From a virus: DNA of 44,407 nucleotides. Location of the stretch: IMG/VR virus record IMGVR_UViG_3300007344_000054, positions 1-44,407 of that record. One strand, written 5' to 3'. Positions 31,601 to 41,062 of this stretch are shown piece after piece. Position numbers and translations under genes: made by a program. The stretch's first letter is position 1, and the number at the start of each line of letters is the position of its first letter. Under the pieces are notes generated by a model. That model was not told the DNA's origin, searched no databases, and saw only the letters and a program-made list of their open reading frames with translations.

Positions 31601-33977
31601 TATTATAAATCAAATAGGGTTTTTTGATATAGATGAATATATTGGGGATCCAACTCTTGCTTCATCAACATCATACCCAAAATTAAATGAATTAAGAGAT
31701 TTTTATTTTAAAAAGTATTATAAGAAAACTAATGTTAATGCCCTAATTAGATTACTAAATTATTTTGATAGTTCTTTATTTAGAATGATTAAAGATTTTG
31801 TACCTGCAAAAACATTACTTAATACTGGTTTAGTAATTAAACCCCATATTTTAGAAAGAAATAAAACTGAAAAATTTGAACCTGCATTTACATACATAGA
31901 TTATTCGGGATCTATAGATATGGTTAATGTAGAAGGTTCAACCCCAATGGGTACCCCATTAAATACAAGTTACACAGCTGAAGTAAAAATCCCTTCAAGT
32001 TCAGCCAATACAATCACTGCTTCTGGAGTGATTTATAACTTTACAGATAATAGAGAACCATTTACTGGAGAATATAGTGGTAGTGAAATTACAGCTTATG
32101 AATTACCTAGTAGAAGTTTTGCTATAGAAAAAAGTTTCTTTAATCTAGAGCCAGATGCTTCAACTTCTGTTTCTTATTCATTTTCCCCTCTTAATCCTAT
32201 ATTAAATAATATTTCTGAAGCCCGAAAATCAGATCAATATATGGATGTTGATTACTCTTCAAATGTAATTACGCCCGTTAATATTGGGTTTATTACAAGT
32301 AGATCATTTGGTCAAATCACAGAAGCTGATACTGCTTTCTTAGATGCTCCTATTCAAGATAGTAATTATACTTTATTACGTAATATTAATCCACGTTATT
32401 TAGGAAGTAAAACTATATCTAAATTATATAATGAATACACTTTAGGCGATACTTCTTATGGTTCAACCGCAGCAATAGATTTAAATTCACTTAAATTTGC
32501 TTATTTCTCTGAAGTAGTTGAAACTGGTTCTTTCTTCCCTGGAAGATCTAATGTGTATATTAAATACTTAATTGATGGTAGATCAAATATTACTGAGTTA
32601 ACTCGTAAAAATGAAACTATTTTTGAAGTACAAAATATATTCAACGCTAAAAAACAAGCTAACATTTCGTTAGATAATAATCAACAGTTTTCAGATCAAA
32701 AATATCTTGATGGGTTAAAACCAGTATATGCGGGTGGTTTTAGATATTTACCTTGTTTACAAAACCCAACAGGTAGTAGTACATTAGTATATAAATTTAC
32801 TACAGGATCTATTACTAATATCACTAAAGAAGATTTAGAACAACTCCCAGATAGTTTAGGAGGAGAATATATCCAATTAGGAGATTTTAATTTAGGAACT
32901 CTTCAAATCCAAAGTAGCAGTAATGCTGTTTCAGTAGGAGGCTTTCCAAGTGTTACTTTAACTCGTAATACTCCTATTAACCAATCTACTATTTGGTGGG
33001 ATAACGATTTATTAGTTAATATCGAAGGTCAATTAATATTAGAACTTAATATACCTAAAAATTCATCTGCTGATATAACTGATATAACTTGGAACCCCTT
33101 TAATGGAGTAGCCCCTATTGCTTCTTCCTCTCAAAATCTTGGAAGTTTTGCTTTACTACAAGCTACATATTATATTAGCAACTCAGTAATTTTACCTAAG
33201 AATACAAATACTATAGAAGCTTTATTAAATGAAGCTAATTCTCCAATGGGAGGATATTTTGAATCAAATTTCTCTTCTCCCGAATTCAATAGTGCTTCTA
33301 TTAATATAGGAAATAGCGCATTAAGATACTCAGAACCTGAATATACTTATTACTTCCCCTCAGATCCAGTAATATCTTTAACTTCTAGTATTGTTGATGG
33401 TGGTGATGCTAATAATGGAAATGCCTTCTTTGTAAGAAACAATACAGGTTCTTTTAATATACTAACAGCTTCAGTTTCAATGTCATATTGGTTTGGTGAT
33501 TTTATACAAACCTCGTCTGTATTTATAAGTGGATCAGATTCATTTGGTGTAGTAGATGAAGAATTTGCTATTAGAAAAGGGGATCTATTTAGATTTGTAG
33601 ATGTTAAAGGAGGAAGTGCAGGTTCTGGTAGTGGTGAATTTCCTATAGAATTTGAAAGACAAGTAAAAAGAGTTAATATTATACCTAGAGACGAAGTAAC
33701 TAATACAAGACGTTTATCTATTGAATTTGACAGGGATATACCAGCTCGTGCTTGTGAAGATTTTCCCTCTTCTACTACTCCCGAAGATGCAAGACAAATC
33801 AAACGCTTTATTATTTTAAGGAAAACAGAAGATGAAACAAATATTGTTTTAAATTTTCAAAAACAACCCGGCCAGACGTCAACAGGTATCGTTTTACCTG
33901 CTGATATACCAAAAACTCTTCAAGAAAGAGCAGGTAATATTATAAAAGAATTAAAATCACAGAATCTAATTTCATAA
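28602..33977 (+). CDS. Giant baseplate/tail protein, gp7/gpI-like with lectin-like insert
   Basis: The 1791-aa product has an N-terminal part shared with phage wedge proteins. Near residues 540-580 it has 'LPYLLKTKGTYRGLRALLNCFGI', the K-G-T-x-x-(A/G)-L-x-x-L pattern of P2 gpI-type wedge proteins. Residues about 645-845 resemble a concanavalin/LamG sandwich. Near 1035-1087 is 'RMIKDFVPAKTLLNTGLVIK', a segment recurrent in tail proteins of marine phages. The position after gp25 and gp6 is that of T4 gp7 (1032 aa). Fusion of wedge and receptor-binding modules would explain the extra length. Confidence 0.75.
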   Translation: MEKISVVNSLTDYSNQDYVSKDQSLLNGYDINREFGAEQDVVELHIYNANNQLLRSLYNFSNYTTQNTIENSSLFDTIFIDPERDLKGLGYNLGKYNPSYFFYRPLFLSNPDRRFFIKEISSDRTEIRVVTNDLSYDELGTSYFNYLVSKQGKSFYSDFLLNFGDNRTLIGVNSLLDNSNQAEPSLFIKLYEPLPTDLSLKDTFWFVEEISDSISFNVDIEFIPEVEEEQFEYLRGPNTNIELNTQTGFNTKYFNYNELIDTTLTSSYQQLKSVLEEKSINISVDHDEYSNFVHFSSAYERLENFKYKLTLIQNYQNDLDNLKGADVLTDNSFISASKASLQENINTLIEQFDNYEYFLYYESGSKSWPKSNSTAPYINYPVNSISSSVWYGSINEESDYYGGQILSASFYDSDNRDYIWNTLPSYIKDDPQNNNLELLVAMLGQHFDYIWTYSKAIGDIKVADNRPDYGISKDLVADALRSLGVKLYTSNKTDENLFSALIGLSPSGSLVPDTGSLRVENYISASNELITYDDVNKEVYKRIYHNLPYLLKTKGTYRGLRALLNCFGIADSILRINEYGGNQKNIRKVTQLHEVDSYAFATQTSSVVEVPWLPTLYPIIPEYWEDVEQDWNNIEGWWNGILAEDQVPDTIEFRFKSNGIPSSSNYYTQSLFQVNNSPSTSQFGLQLLYPSASNAARGGGNFEEYGELRLIMSGSQGYTSTEPIYLPFFSGSGWWNLKLDRTPTSLNLNNTGSNDVTYSVEVKSGNYDGINTFIDFQGSASLAISGSSSASYNEAWNNYTFDTENNQLYGFLGGASSSNVIAKDGVIFDGCFQEFRYWISTSLSSQTFDQHVLNPTSYVDNDITSSYYNLIYRLPLGNYNNISGSDGDNKIYTVHPMSTGSFAPTASFLGTGSSTVNYGNITNFTTNSFVTNSNVDIVQGPDIGAFTQNEIKIRSQQYPIASGSTLSPYISVQEQIRNPYTADLDIAEIAFSTQNSIDNDIINQIGFFDIDEYIGDPTLASSTSYPKLNELRDFYFKKYYKKTNVNALIRLLNYFDSSLFRMIKDFVPAKTLLNTGLVIKPHILERNKTEKFEPAFTYIDYSGSIDMVNVEGSTPMGTPLNTSYTAEVKIPSSSANTITASGVIYNFTDNREPFTGEYSGSEITAYELPSRSFAIEKSFFNLEPDASTSVSYSFSPLNPILNNISEARKSDQYMDVDYSSNVITPVNIGFITSRSFGQITEADTAFLDAPIQDSNYTLLRNINPRYLGSKTISKLYNEYTLGDTSYGSTAAIDLNSLKFAYFSEVVETGSFFPGRSNVYIKYLIDGRSNITELTRKNETIFEVQNIFNAKKQANISLDNNQQFSDQKYLDGLKPVYAGGFRYLPCLQNPTGSSTLVYKFTTGSITNITKEDLEQLPDSLGGEYIQLGDFNLGTLQIQSSSNAVSVGGFPSVTLTRNTPINQSTIWWDNDLLVNIEGQLILELNIPKNSSADITDITWNPFNGVAPIASSSQNLGSFALLQATYYISNSVILPKNTNTIEALLNEANSPMGGYFESNFSSPEFNSASINIGNSALRYSEPEYTYYFPSDPVISLTSSIVDGGDANNGNAFFVRNNTGSFNILTASVSMSYWFGDFIQTSSVFISGSDSFGVVDEEFAIRKGDLFRFVDVKGGSAGSGSGEFPIEFERQVKRVNIIPRDEVTNTRRLSIEFDRDIPARACEDFPSSTTPEDARQIKRFIILRKTEDETNIVLNFQKQPGQTSTGIVLPADIPKTLQERAGNIIKELKSQNLIS

Positions 33978-33992
33978 AATTAAAAAATATTA

Positions 33993-34000
33993 TATTTATA
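33993..34000 (+). promoter_or_regulatory. Candidate late promoter box TATTTATA
   Basis: It lies in the 40-base gap after the giant gene, 17 bases before the ATG at 34018. This is one of the few gaps in the tail module, which supports a real promoter. Confidence 0.5.
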
Positions 34001-34017
34001 TACAACAAGAATAAACC

Positions 34018-34677
34018 ATGGGATATTTAAATAACACTACAGTTACTGTTGATGCCATCCTCACTAAAAAAGGACGCGAGCTGTTAGCTCGAAATGATGG
34101 CTCCTTTAGAATTACACAATTTTCTTTAGCAGATGACGAAATCGATTATACACTGTATAATCCAAACCACCCATCTGGTTCTGCATTTTACGGTGAGGCA
34201 ATTGAAAATATGCCCATCCTTGAAGCATTCCCAGATGAAACTCAAGTAATGAAATATAAACTCATTACTTTACCAAGAGGTACAGCTAAACTACCTGTAT
34301 TAGAATTGGGATATACAACTCTTACCCTAAAACAAGGTGCTTCAATTTCAATTACACCTCAAACCTTAAATTATCTAGGTACAGATTCAACATTTGAATC
34401 TAGTGGTTATGTAGTTACAATTGGAGATTCTAGAACTTTATCTAACTTTGAAGGAGTAGGTGTAAATACTAATGATGCTTCTACTTTAAACTCAACCTCT
34501 ACTATTGGTACTAATGTATCAAGAACAGTAATTGGAACTACAATTAACCTAACTGCAACTACAGTTAATACATTATTTGGAACTGCTAATACATTGAATA
34601 CAATTTTAACCGTAACAGGTAGAGATTCAGGTGCAAGATTAACAATCCCATTAAATATAACAAAAGTAACATCGTAA
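34018..34677 (+). CDS. Tail structural protein
   Basis: The 219-aa product starts 'MGYLNNTTVTVDAILTKKGRELLARNDGSFRITQFSLADDEIDYTLYNP', a form I associate with structural proteins next to baseplate genes in T4-like marine phages ('ILTKKGRE.LA'). The C-terminal half is a Thr/Asn-rich beta domain. It follows a late-type box. Confidence 0.78.
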   Translation: MGYLNNTTVTVDAILTKKGRELLARNDGSFRITQFSLADDEIDYTLYNPNHPSGSAFYGEAIENMPILEAFPDETQVMKYKLITLPRGTAKLPVLELGYTTLTLKQGASISITPQTLNYLGTDSTFESSGYVVTIGDSRTLSNFEGVGVNTNDASTLNSTSTIGTNVSRTVIGTTINLTATTVNTLFGTANTLNTILTVTGRDSGARLTIPLNITKVTS

Positions 34678-34681
34678 TATT

Positions 34682-35722
34682 ATGAGCTTCGTAAGTTTAA
34701 ATGCTAGTGATTTTGTAGTTAGTGCGGATTCTATCACATCTACTTTGTGGACAGGTGGAGAACCTATTCTAAACAAATTTTTCACTTCTTCTCAAACATC
34801 TTCTTTTAACACATATTTAGATGTTTACCAAACTAGTTCCGTAAGATCAGATTCTGAAATTCAGTTTTCGATTGCTTATGGAGAATTAGAAGGTTCAGGT
34901 TCTGCACCCTATAATAATTTAGTAACAGGAAGTTCTCCTTCTAGAGTAACCTATGGTCAATTTAGAACTTTAGTAAATGGCGATGAAAATACAAACTTTA
35001 GTTTTGGAACCGGAAACACAAATTCTAGAGACATTTATGTATTAAATATCAATAGAGCAAGATATAAAGAAAAATTATTCCCTGGTACATTTAATTTAGT
35101 ATTATCTGGATCAGATGGTACTGAAATTTCTCGTATACAATTAACTGATAATTCTAAAGATGTATCTACCTTAACTTTTACAGATGCTGGTAGAATATTT
35201 GATATTGTAAGTGGTACTAATGGTAGTGCTGTAGATGTTAGTGTAACTGAAAGTGTAACTCCTGGTTATACACCTTCTGGATCTTATGGAAAATTTTTAC
35301 CTGATGTAGGTTTAATACTTTTAAATCCAAGAGCATTAGCCTTATCTGCTTCTCAAGGAGGAGTAGGACTAATACTTAGTGATGATTTAACAGACACTGC
35401 TCTTGTAAATAACAATAGTAACCTGTTTGAATCAATAAAATTAGCCCAAACCTTTTCACTCAATTCAGAAGAAACTATAACATCAGATTATATATTTGTA
35501 AGAGTAAGAAATACAGATTTTAATTATTCAACTAACCCTTCTATGATTAGTGGTAGTGGAGAATTTGTATACTCAAGTTTAATTAATAACCCCCAAACAT
35601 TTATAACAACTGTAGGTTTATATAATGATGCTACTGAATTACTATCTGTAGCTAAATTATCAAAACCATTAGTTAAAGATTTCACAAAAGAAGCTCTAGT
35701 AAGAGTAAAATTAGATTTTTAA
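34682..35722 (+). CDS. Tail structural protein sharing a C-terminal domain with the 40754 gene
   Basis: The 346-aa, strand-rich product has 'VYQTSSVRSDSEIQFSIAYG' near its N-terminus. The last 80 residues ('FNYSTNPSMISGSGEF', 'TFITTVGLYNDATELLSVAK') match the 99-aa protein at 40754 segment by segment. Four bases separate it from its neighbours on each side. Confidence 0.78.
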   Translation: MSFVSLNASDFVVSADSITSTLWTGGEPILNKFFTSSQTSSFNTYLDVYQTSSVRSDSEIQFSIAYGELEGSGSAPYNNLVTGSSPSRVTYGQFRTLVNGDENTNFSFGTGNTNSRDIYVLNINRARYKEKLFPGTFNLVLSGSDGTEISRIQLTDNSKDVSTLTFTDAGRIFDIVSGTNGSAVDVSVTESVTPGYTPSGSYGKFLPDVGLILLNPRALALSASQGGVGLILSDDLTDTALVNNNSNLFESIKLAQTFSLNSEETITSDYIFVRVRNTDFNYSTNPSMISGSGEFVYSSLINNPQTFITTVGLYNDATELLSVAKLSKPLVKDFTKEALVRVKLDF

Positions 35723-35725
35723 TGA

Positions 35726-38700
35726 ATGAGTTTTGCATACAAAAAGATAAATCCGTCTGATATAAAATCAGTACCTTATGTTGCTAATAAGCAATATGAG
35801 TTTACTTCAGAATCTTATTCCGATAATAATATACAAACTTACGTTGGTGAATACATTCCTGTATCAGAAAAAAATCCTTTTGATCCAGTAAATGATAATC
35901 TTACTACAGATGGAAATTATAGAAGACTATTATTTGAATCTATTCGCCATTTATATTATGAAAATTACATAACAGCATCTTCATTAGATCAACTCCCTGT
36001 TTCTAATGATCTTTTATATGCCACCAATATAAATTATTTTTGGCATACTTCTTCATATATAAATTATGAACAAAATACTATGGCCTCTGGGTCATATCCT
36101 AATTTTAAAAATTTTCCTTATTTTACAGCTTTACAATTTAACTATGATGATCCTACAGGTTCATATTATGATGGTAATGCTGTTTACTTTCAAGATAATG
36201 CCGCTAGAGTTAGAATAATATCTATTCCTAAAGACAAATATGGTGAAGGAATTAAACCTTATTCTTTTATACTTTCAGGTTCTAATTTTTATATAGCAGA
36301 CGATGGTCAGGGAAATTTATTTGATTATGAAGCTTTTAGAGCTGAATATTTGTCTGCACAATATTCCGATCCAATATCAAAGTATGCCGGATTAAGTATT
36401 AATGATCAAGTACCTAATGTTGGTAATATTTTTTATGGACACGGGGTAGCAGTTGTTACAAATCAAGATTATATCTGTTTTATAGAAGGTAACCCTGTAG
36501 CTAAAAATGATTATTACGATTTAATTAATACACAAGAAGAAAAAAATCTATTAATATTAGCTAATGATTTTGATGACTGTTTACAAATAGATACTACTTC
36601 AGTAGTTACCTTCCCATTCCCTGATTATACATTCCCGGATTATAGTGTAAGTAGTAGTGGAGATATTGTAATTACCCCTAATCAAACTAGTGTAACTCCT
36701 GGTGAATATAGGTTACAATATTCTTATCAAAATAATTTAGGACTAGTAAGTAATACTGGGTCTATATTTTTAAATATAAATGCTGATCCATTAGAATTTA
36801 CTATAAACTCTGTAACCCAAGCATGTTATCTTAACCCTGACAACATCTCATCTTCAGTAACATTTTCAGTAGATAAAGGAGTTCCTCCTTATAGTTGGTC
36901 AGTAGATAACTCTACATACATTCCTATAGATGATTTATTCCAACCTATAATTACTGCATCTATACTTCCAACTAGATCACAAGTAATATATGTTAAAGAT
37001 TATGAAGGCTCAATATCAACTGCTTCTATTAATACTGGATTTAATAGAATATCATGTTCAATATGGGAAGATGATGTTTCATTTTGTGGTACAACCGATG
37101 GTGCTATATTAATTAGTGCTAGTGATGGTTATTTAGGAGACACATCCTCTTTATCGGCTTCATTATCTACTTCATTTGATAATGCTATAGGTTTACCTGC
37201 TACATTCCCTAGCCTATCAGTAGGAACTTACAATGTAATAATAAAAGATGCTAATAATTGTACATCTGTTTCTCAAATGGAAGTAACTAAAACTGCTCCT
37301 GTAACAGTTAGTTATTTAATAGACCATATAGATTGTTTTGGTTCATCTACTGGAATAATTGAATTTGATGATGCAGACATGGACACTCAAGAAACGGGGA
37401 GTGATAATGGAGGAACTGAGAAAGTTTATTTAGAGGGAGGTAAAGAACCCCTTGAATTTGAATGGTCAGGTCCTAATGGCTTTACAACTACCTCACAAGA
37501 ATTATACAATGTTCCCTCAGGAAGTTATATTTTAAATATTACAGATGATGATGGGTGTATTTATGGATTTAATTATGAAATAACTACCTCAGCTAAAATC
37601 GAATTTACGGCTAATGTAACTTATAGTAATGAAGAATATCCTATATTACTTATTAATGATCTTACAGGTGGTGTCCCTCCATATAATATAACAGCTTCAA
37701 CTCCCTTTTCAGAATACTTGTTTACAGCAAGTGTTACAAATAGTTATGAGTTTGATTTAAATGGTGAAGGTTTAAATTCAAGTTCAGTAACAGTTTCCAT
37801 TCAAGATTCAATCTCATGTTCAGCTGATACTCAAAGTCAAGAAATTTATGGAAGAGTATGGGAAGTAATAGATACTTTTTGTGAAGACGGTACAGGTAGT
37901 GTAGCACAACGTAATCTTAATTTTTACACTAATGAACCTACAGGAGCAGAATGGGTAACAGTAAAAATCAGATCTGGAAGTGAAACACCTGTTGAATTAG
38001 CTACTTCAGGAAGTGCTACTGGTAGTTATTCATATAATACTAATGATACTTTATTTATAGATATATTTACTGGGTCTAATGATGCATTTTATTTAAGAAG
38101 AGAATATAGTGGATCTAGTGATACAAGTGGTAGTGCTGCTAATGTTACTGGAAGTGAAGTTACTAATTCCTTAATTATATCTGGAAATGCTAATTTGTCT
38201 CATTTCGATCAAAACTTAGATGTTTCCCTAGCATTTGGTTTAGAATACTCAGCTTCAATTGAAGCTTTACATTTAACAGTATCTAAAGTTAATACTGAAG
38301 AAGAAACTACTAATATAAACTTTAAATTTGATAGACAAATACCTTTATCAAAAATTAGAGATAACTTTACAGCAAGTGTTGAAAATTTATCTTTAACAGG
38401 AAGTGGGGGTACTGCTATAGCAGATGGATCTGGTAGTAATTTTATAGCTAGAAACGATGAATTTACAGATATTCTTTATGGTAGTACAGGTAGCTTTATA
38501 GGTCCTAATAAAAAATTATTTAGACCTACTTATGCATTTGGAAATATATTTAACACCGTTTCTGGATCAAATGTAGAATATACTAGTGGATCTATTTGGA
38601 GTGGATCTGTATCTGCAAGTTACTTTGGAGCTGATAATGCATATTATTTTACTCAAAGAGAAGATAAAATGTGGTTATTAACAGCAGATATAGATCATAT

Positions 38701-39064
38701 TGGATTTTTAGAAGCTTATTCGTATACTGACCCAACACAATTTTCAAGTGATCCTATAGGAACCAGAACCAATTTAGATCCCTATACCCACAGAGATTAT
38801 ACAATCTATGCTGGCTCTCAGAAAATGGAACATGATCTTATGTATATTATGATAATACATGAAGATGAAAATACAACAATGCCTTTACCAACAGGTATAG
38901 GAGGAGGAGAAATATTCTCTAGAAGATTAGAAAATATACAAGATGTTAACCGTATTTACTATTTATTTTTGTCACCAAATGCTACAACAGGATCCCAGGC
39001 AGAAATAGACAATAGAGCAGTTGCAGTAGGAAAATATTTTATAGATAACGTAATTTATGGCTAA
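35726..39064 (+). CDS. Long tail fibre-like protein with SprB-like repeats
   Basis: The 1112-aa product has an N-terminal attachment region (to about residue 350), then about three repeats of roughly 90-110 residues. They follow the SprB pattern: Cys, G-x-(T/S)-(D/T)-G-x-I, (G/E)G-x-P-P-Y-x-(W/I), L/V-x-x-G-(T/S)-Y-x-(V/L)-x-(I/V)-x-D, then N/G-C. Clear pieces are 'FCGTTDGAILISASDG', 'LSVGTYNVIIKDANNC', 'DCFGSSTGIIEF', 'VPSGSYILNITDDDGC' and 'LTGGVPPYNI'. SprB repeats occur in the flavobacterial gliding adhesin. The C-terminal 400 residues form a separate structural domain. It overlaps the next gene by eight bases. Confidence 0.78.
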   Translation: MSFAYKKINPSDIKSVPYVANKQYEFTSESYSDNNIQTYVGEYIPVSEKNPFDPVNDNLTTDGNYRRLLFESIRHLYYENYITASSLDQLPVSNDLLYATNINYFWHTSSYINYEQNTMASGSYPNFKNFPYFTALQFNYDDPTGSYYDGNAVYFQDNAARVRIISIPKDKYGEGIKPYSFILSGSNFYIADDGQGNLFDYEAFRAEYLSAQYSDPISKYAGLSINDQVPNVGNIFYGHGVAVVTNQDYICFIEGNPVAKNDYYDLINTQEEKNLLILANDFDDCLQIDTTSVVTFPFPDYTFPDYSVSSSGDIVITPNQTSVTPGEYRLQYSYQNNLGLVSNTGSIFLNINADPLEFTINSVTQACYLNPDNISSSVTFSVDKGVPPYSWSVDNSTYIPIDDLFQPIITASILPTRSQVIYVKDYEGSISTASINTGFNRISCSIWEDDVSFCGTTDGAILISASDGYLGDTSSLSASLSTSFDNAIGLPATFPSLSVGTYNVIIKDANNCTSVSQMEVTKTAPVTVSYLIDHIDCFGSSTGIIEFDDADMDTQETGSDNGGTEKVYLEGGKEPLEFEWSGPNGFTTTSQELYNVPSGSYILNITDDDGCIYGFNYEITTSAKIEFTANVTYSNEEYPILLINDLTGGVPPYNITASTPFSEYLFTASVTNSYEFDLNGEGLNSSSVTVSIQDSISCSADTQSQEIYGRVWEVIDTFCEDGTGSVAQRNLNFYTNEPTGAEWVTVKIRSGSETPVELATSGSATGSYSYNTNDTLFIDIFTGSNDAFYLRREYSGSSDTSGSAANVTGSEVTNSLIISGNANLSHFDQNLDVSLAFGLEYSASIEALHLTVSKVNTEEETTNINFKFDRQIPLSKIRDNFTASVENLSLTGSGGTAIADGSGSNFIARNDEFTDILYGSTGSFIGPNKKLFRPTYAFGNIFNTVSGSNVEYTSGSIWSGSVSASYFGADNAYYFTQREDKMWLLTADIDHIGFLEAYSYTDPTQFSSDPIGTRTNLDPYTHRDYTIYAGSQKMEHDLMYIMIIHEDENTTMPLPTGIGGGEIFSRRLENIQDVNRIYYLFLSPNATTGSQAEIDNRAVAVGKYFIDNVIYG

Positions 39065-40751
39065 TACAGGCTACAAAAGAATACCGACAGTAAAACAATT
39101 CTTCACAACAGGTCCACAATCTGGTAGTGTAGTATCGGCTTCTTATGACAGAGATTTAACTGTTACTCCCTTTAGTGCTTCATTAGACAATGTAACATTC
39201 TATAATAGATCATTTGATCCAGAAACATGCGAAATTGGATTTGAAGATTGTTTAGTACCTTTACTTACTAGTTTAAATACTGGATCTTTAAGAGGAAGAT
39301 TTGAAATAACTTACGTTACTCAATCTGGGTTTAATCCCCCCTTAGATATAACTGCTTCAGTTGCTAACAATGAAAGTTTTGCTAATTCTGAAATATTTTC
39401 TGCTTCAATTGGAAATACAATTCCTATTACTTCTTCATTTGTAAGTGGAACTGTATATTTTAAGGCATTTACATCATGTAGTGGTCCTACTCCTTCTCCC
39501 GATTCATCCCCACTATCCTTTACTTTTAACCCTCTTTCTCCTCCTAGAGGAAATGCAAATATAGTTTTTACAAATAACTATTCTACTACTATGAAAGTAG
39601 AAATACGAAGTGAAAGAGGAAATCAAAATTATAATATAGCCCCTAGAGCTTCAGTAACTTACAATTATGTAGAAACTGCTAATCCTGGCTCTTGGTCAAC
39701 AACAGGTAAAGCTGACCCTTTAAATATTACTATAAAAGGGGGAGCTAAAAATACTTATGGTAATTATATCCAAAGAAGAACAAATGATGAAAATAGAGTA
39801 ATTTTTACTTCTGGAGGAGGATTTGGAGGAACTGATAAAACTGAAAATAGTAGTACATTTGTTCCTGATAAAGGATTAACCTTTAAAATCCAACAATTAG
39901 AATTACCCCCTGTAGGAACTACATCAACAACAACCTTTACTTTATTAGCTAATACCCCTCCTCCTGCAGTTGCACCTCCAACTGCTGTCCCGGAACTTGT
40001 ATTTGGTACATCTCCTTTTTCTACCCAAGCAGAAATTTGTAATTTTACCCGAAATTTTAGAGAAAGAACTTATTATTTATTTAATAATTATTTATATAAT
40101 ACCCAAGCTGATGCCTTAGCTGATAGAAAAGCTACATATCCTAATGAAGATAATTATATACTAATAAACCAAACTCGATTTTTAAAAGTAAATAAACAGG
40201 GATACACTTTTGGTTTAGGTTTTGGTAGTGGTGATTGCCCTACTAATTCATATAGATTATCTACCTCCTCCACTCCTACTGCTATTGAAGCTTGTAAAAG
40301 AACTTCATGGTTTAGTAGCTCACGTTATTATACATTTAAAAATAATACTCTAATAGACTCTTTTGGATATAGAAGATCTGGATATTTTTGGCAATACAAT
40401 GGTGCTGGAAGAAAACCTAGTAAAATATTTTTAATTAGTGGAGGTAAGTTTATAGCAACACAAGATTGTTCAACTGACGTATTTAGAAATCAACCACTTT
40501 TACCACTTTATGGCGGTTTTAAAGATTTTGGACCTGAGGGATGGGAATCAATTTCACCTTCATCAAAAAGATATGCTAAAGTAACACCTGACTATAGGTA
40601 TAGAACATATTATATAGATTCTTCAACGGGTCAATACTTTAGATACGGTTCCTTCAATTTTTACTACTTATCAGGATGGGCTTATAACAAACCAGCTCAA
40701 CAATTTTTATACTTTCAAAATGGTATTATCACACACACTTTTCGAACTTAA
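39057..40751 (+). CDS. Tail fibre-like protein with Cys-bounded tip repeats
   Basis: The 564-aa product has N-terminal residues 1-150 like a fibre base. An Ig-like segment follows, then a Pro/Thr hinge (TPPPAVAPPTAVPE). At least two Tyr/Phe-rich units each begin with a Cys ('AEICNFTRNF', 'IEACKRTSWF') and end in a DC ('FGSGDCPT', 'TQDCSTD'). Their style matches the tip domain of the protein at 6107. Receptor contact is the likely role. Confidence 0.75.
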   Translation: MANTGYKRIPTVKQFFTTGPQSGSVVSASYDRDLTVTPFSASLDNVTFYNRSFDPETCEIGFEDCLVPLLTSLNTGSLRGRFEITYVTQSGFNPPLDITASVANNESFANSEIFSASIGNTIPITSSFVSGTVYFKAFTSCSGPTPSPDSSPLSFTFNPLSPPRGNANIVFTNNYSTTMKVEIRSERGNQNYNIAPRASVTYNYVETANPGSWSTTGKADPLNITIKGGAKNTYGNYIQRRTNDENRVIFTSGGGFGGTDKTENSSTFVPDKGLTFKIQQLELPPVGTTSTTTFTLLANTPPPAVAPPTAVPELVFGTSPFSTQAEICNFTRNFRERTYYLFNNYLYNTQADALADRKATYPNEDNYILINQTRFLKVNKQGYTFGLGFGSGDCPTNSYRLSTSSTPTAIEACKRTSWFSSSRYYTFKNNTLIDSFGYRRSGYFWQYNGAGRKPSKIFLISGGKFIATQDCSTDVFRNQPLLPLYGGFKDFGPEGWESISPSSKRYAKVTPDYRYRTYYIDSSTGQYFRYGSFNFYYLSGWAYNKPAQQFLYFQNGIITHTFRT

Positions 40752-40753
40752 CT

Positions 40754-41053
40754 ATGGCTTTAACAGTAGGACCAAATAAATTATCATTTAAAAATAGATA
40801 TACAGTTTACGAAAACGAACTTGTATGTACTATTGAACAAAATGAATTCAATATGAGCCAAAATCCGACTATAACAACGGACACTTCAGGCTCATTAAGA
40901 GATTTTGCTACAGGCTCGGATTTTCAACCTTACGTTACAACTATAGGATTATATAACGAAGCAAATGAACTATTAATAGTAGGTAAATTAGCACAACCTA
41001 CATTATTATCAACTAAAACTGATACAACGTTCGTAATTAGATACGATCAATAA
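40754..41053 (+). CDS. Small tail protein paralogous to the C-terminus of the 34682 protein
   Basis: The 99-aa product aligns with the end of the 346-aa protein: FNMSQNPTITTDTSG against FNYSTNPSMISGSGE, and 'YVTTIGLYNEANELLIVGKL' against 'FITTVGLYNDATELLSVAKL'. A shared virion-docking or capping fold is likely. It is the last gene of the tail run. Confidence 0.78.
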   Translation: MALTVGPNKLSFKNRYTVYENELVCTIEQNEFNMSQNPTITTDTSGSLRDFATGSDFQPYVTTIGLYNEANELLIVGKLAQPTLLSTKTDTTFVIRYDQ

Positions 41054-41062
41054 AAACACAAT

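Noticed and set aside
33350-33802. Minus-strand frame of 150 codons inside the giant tail gene
   Set aside because: The + strand frame is continuous through 1791 codons with recognisable motifs; all confident genes are on the + strand.
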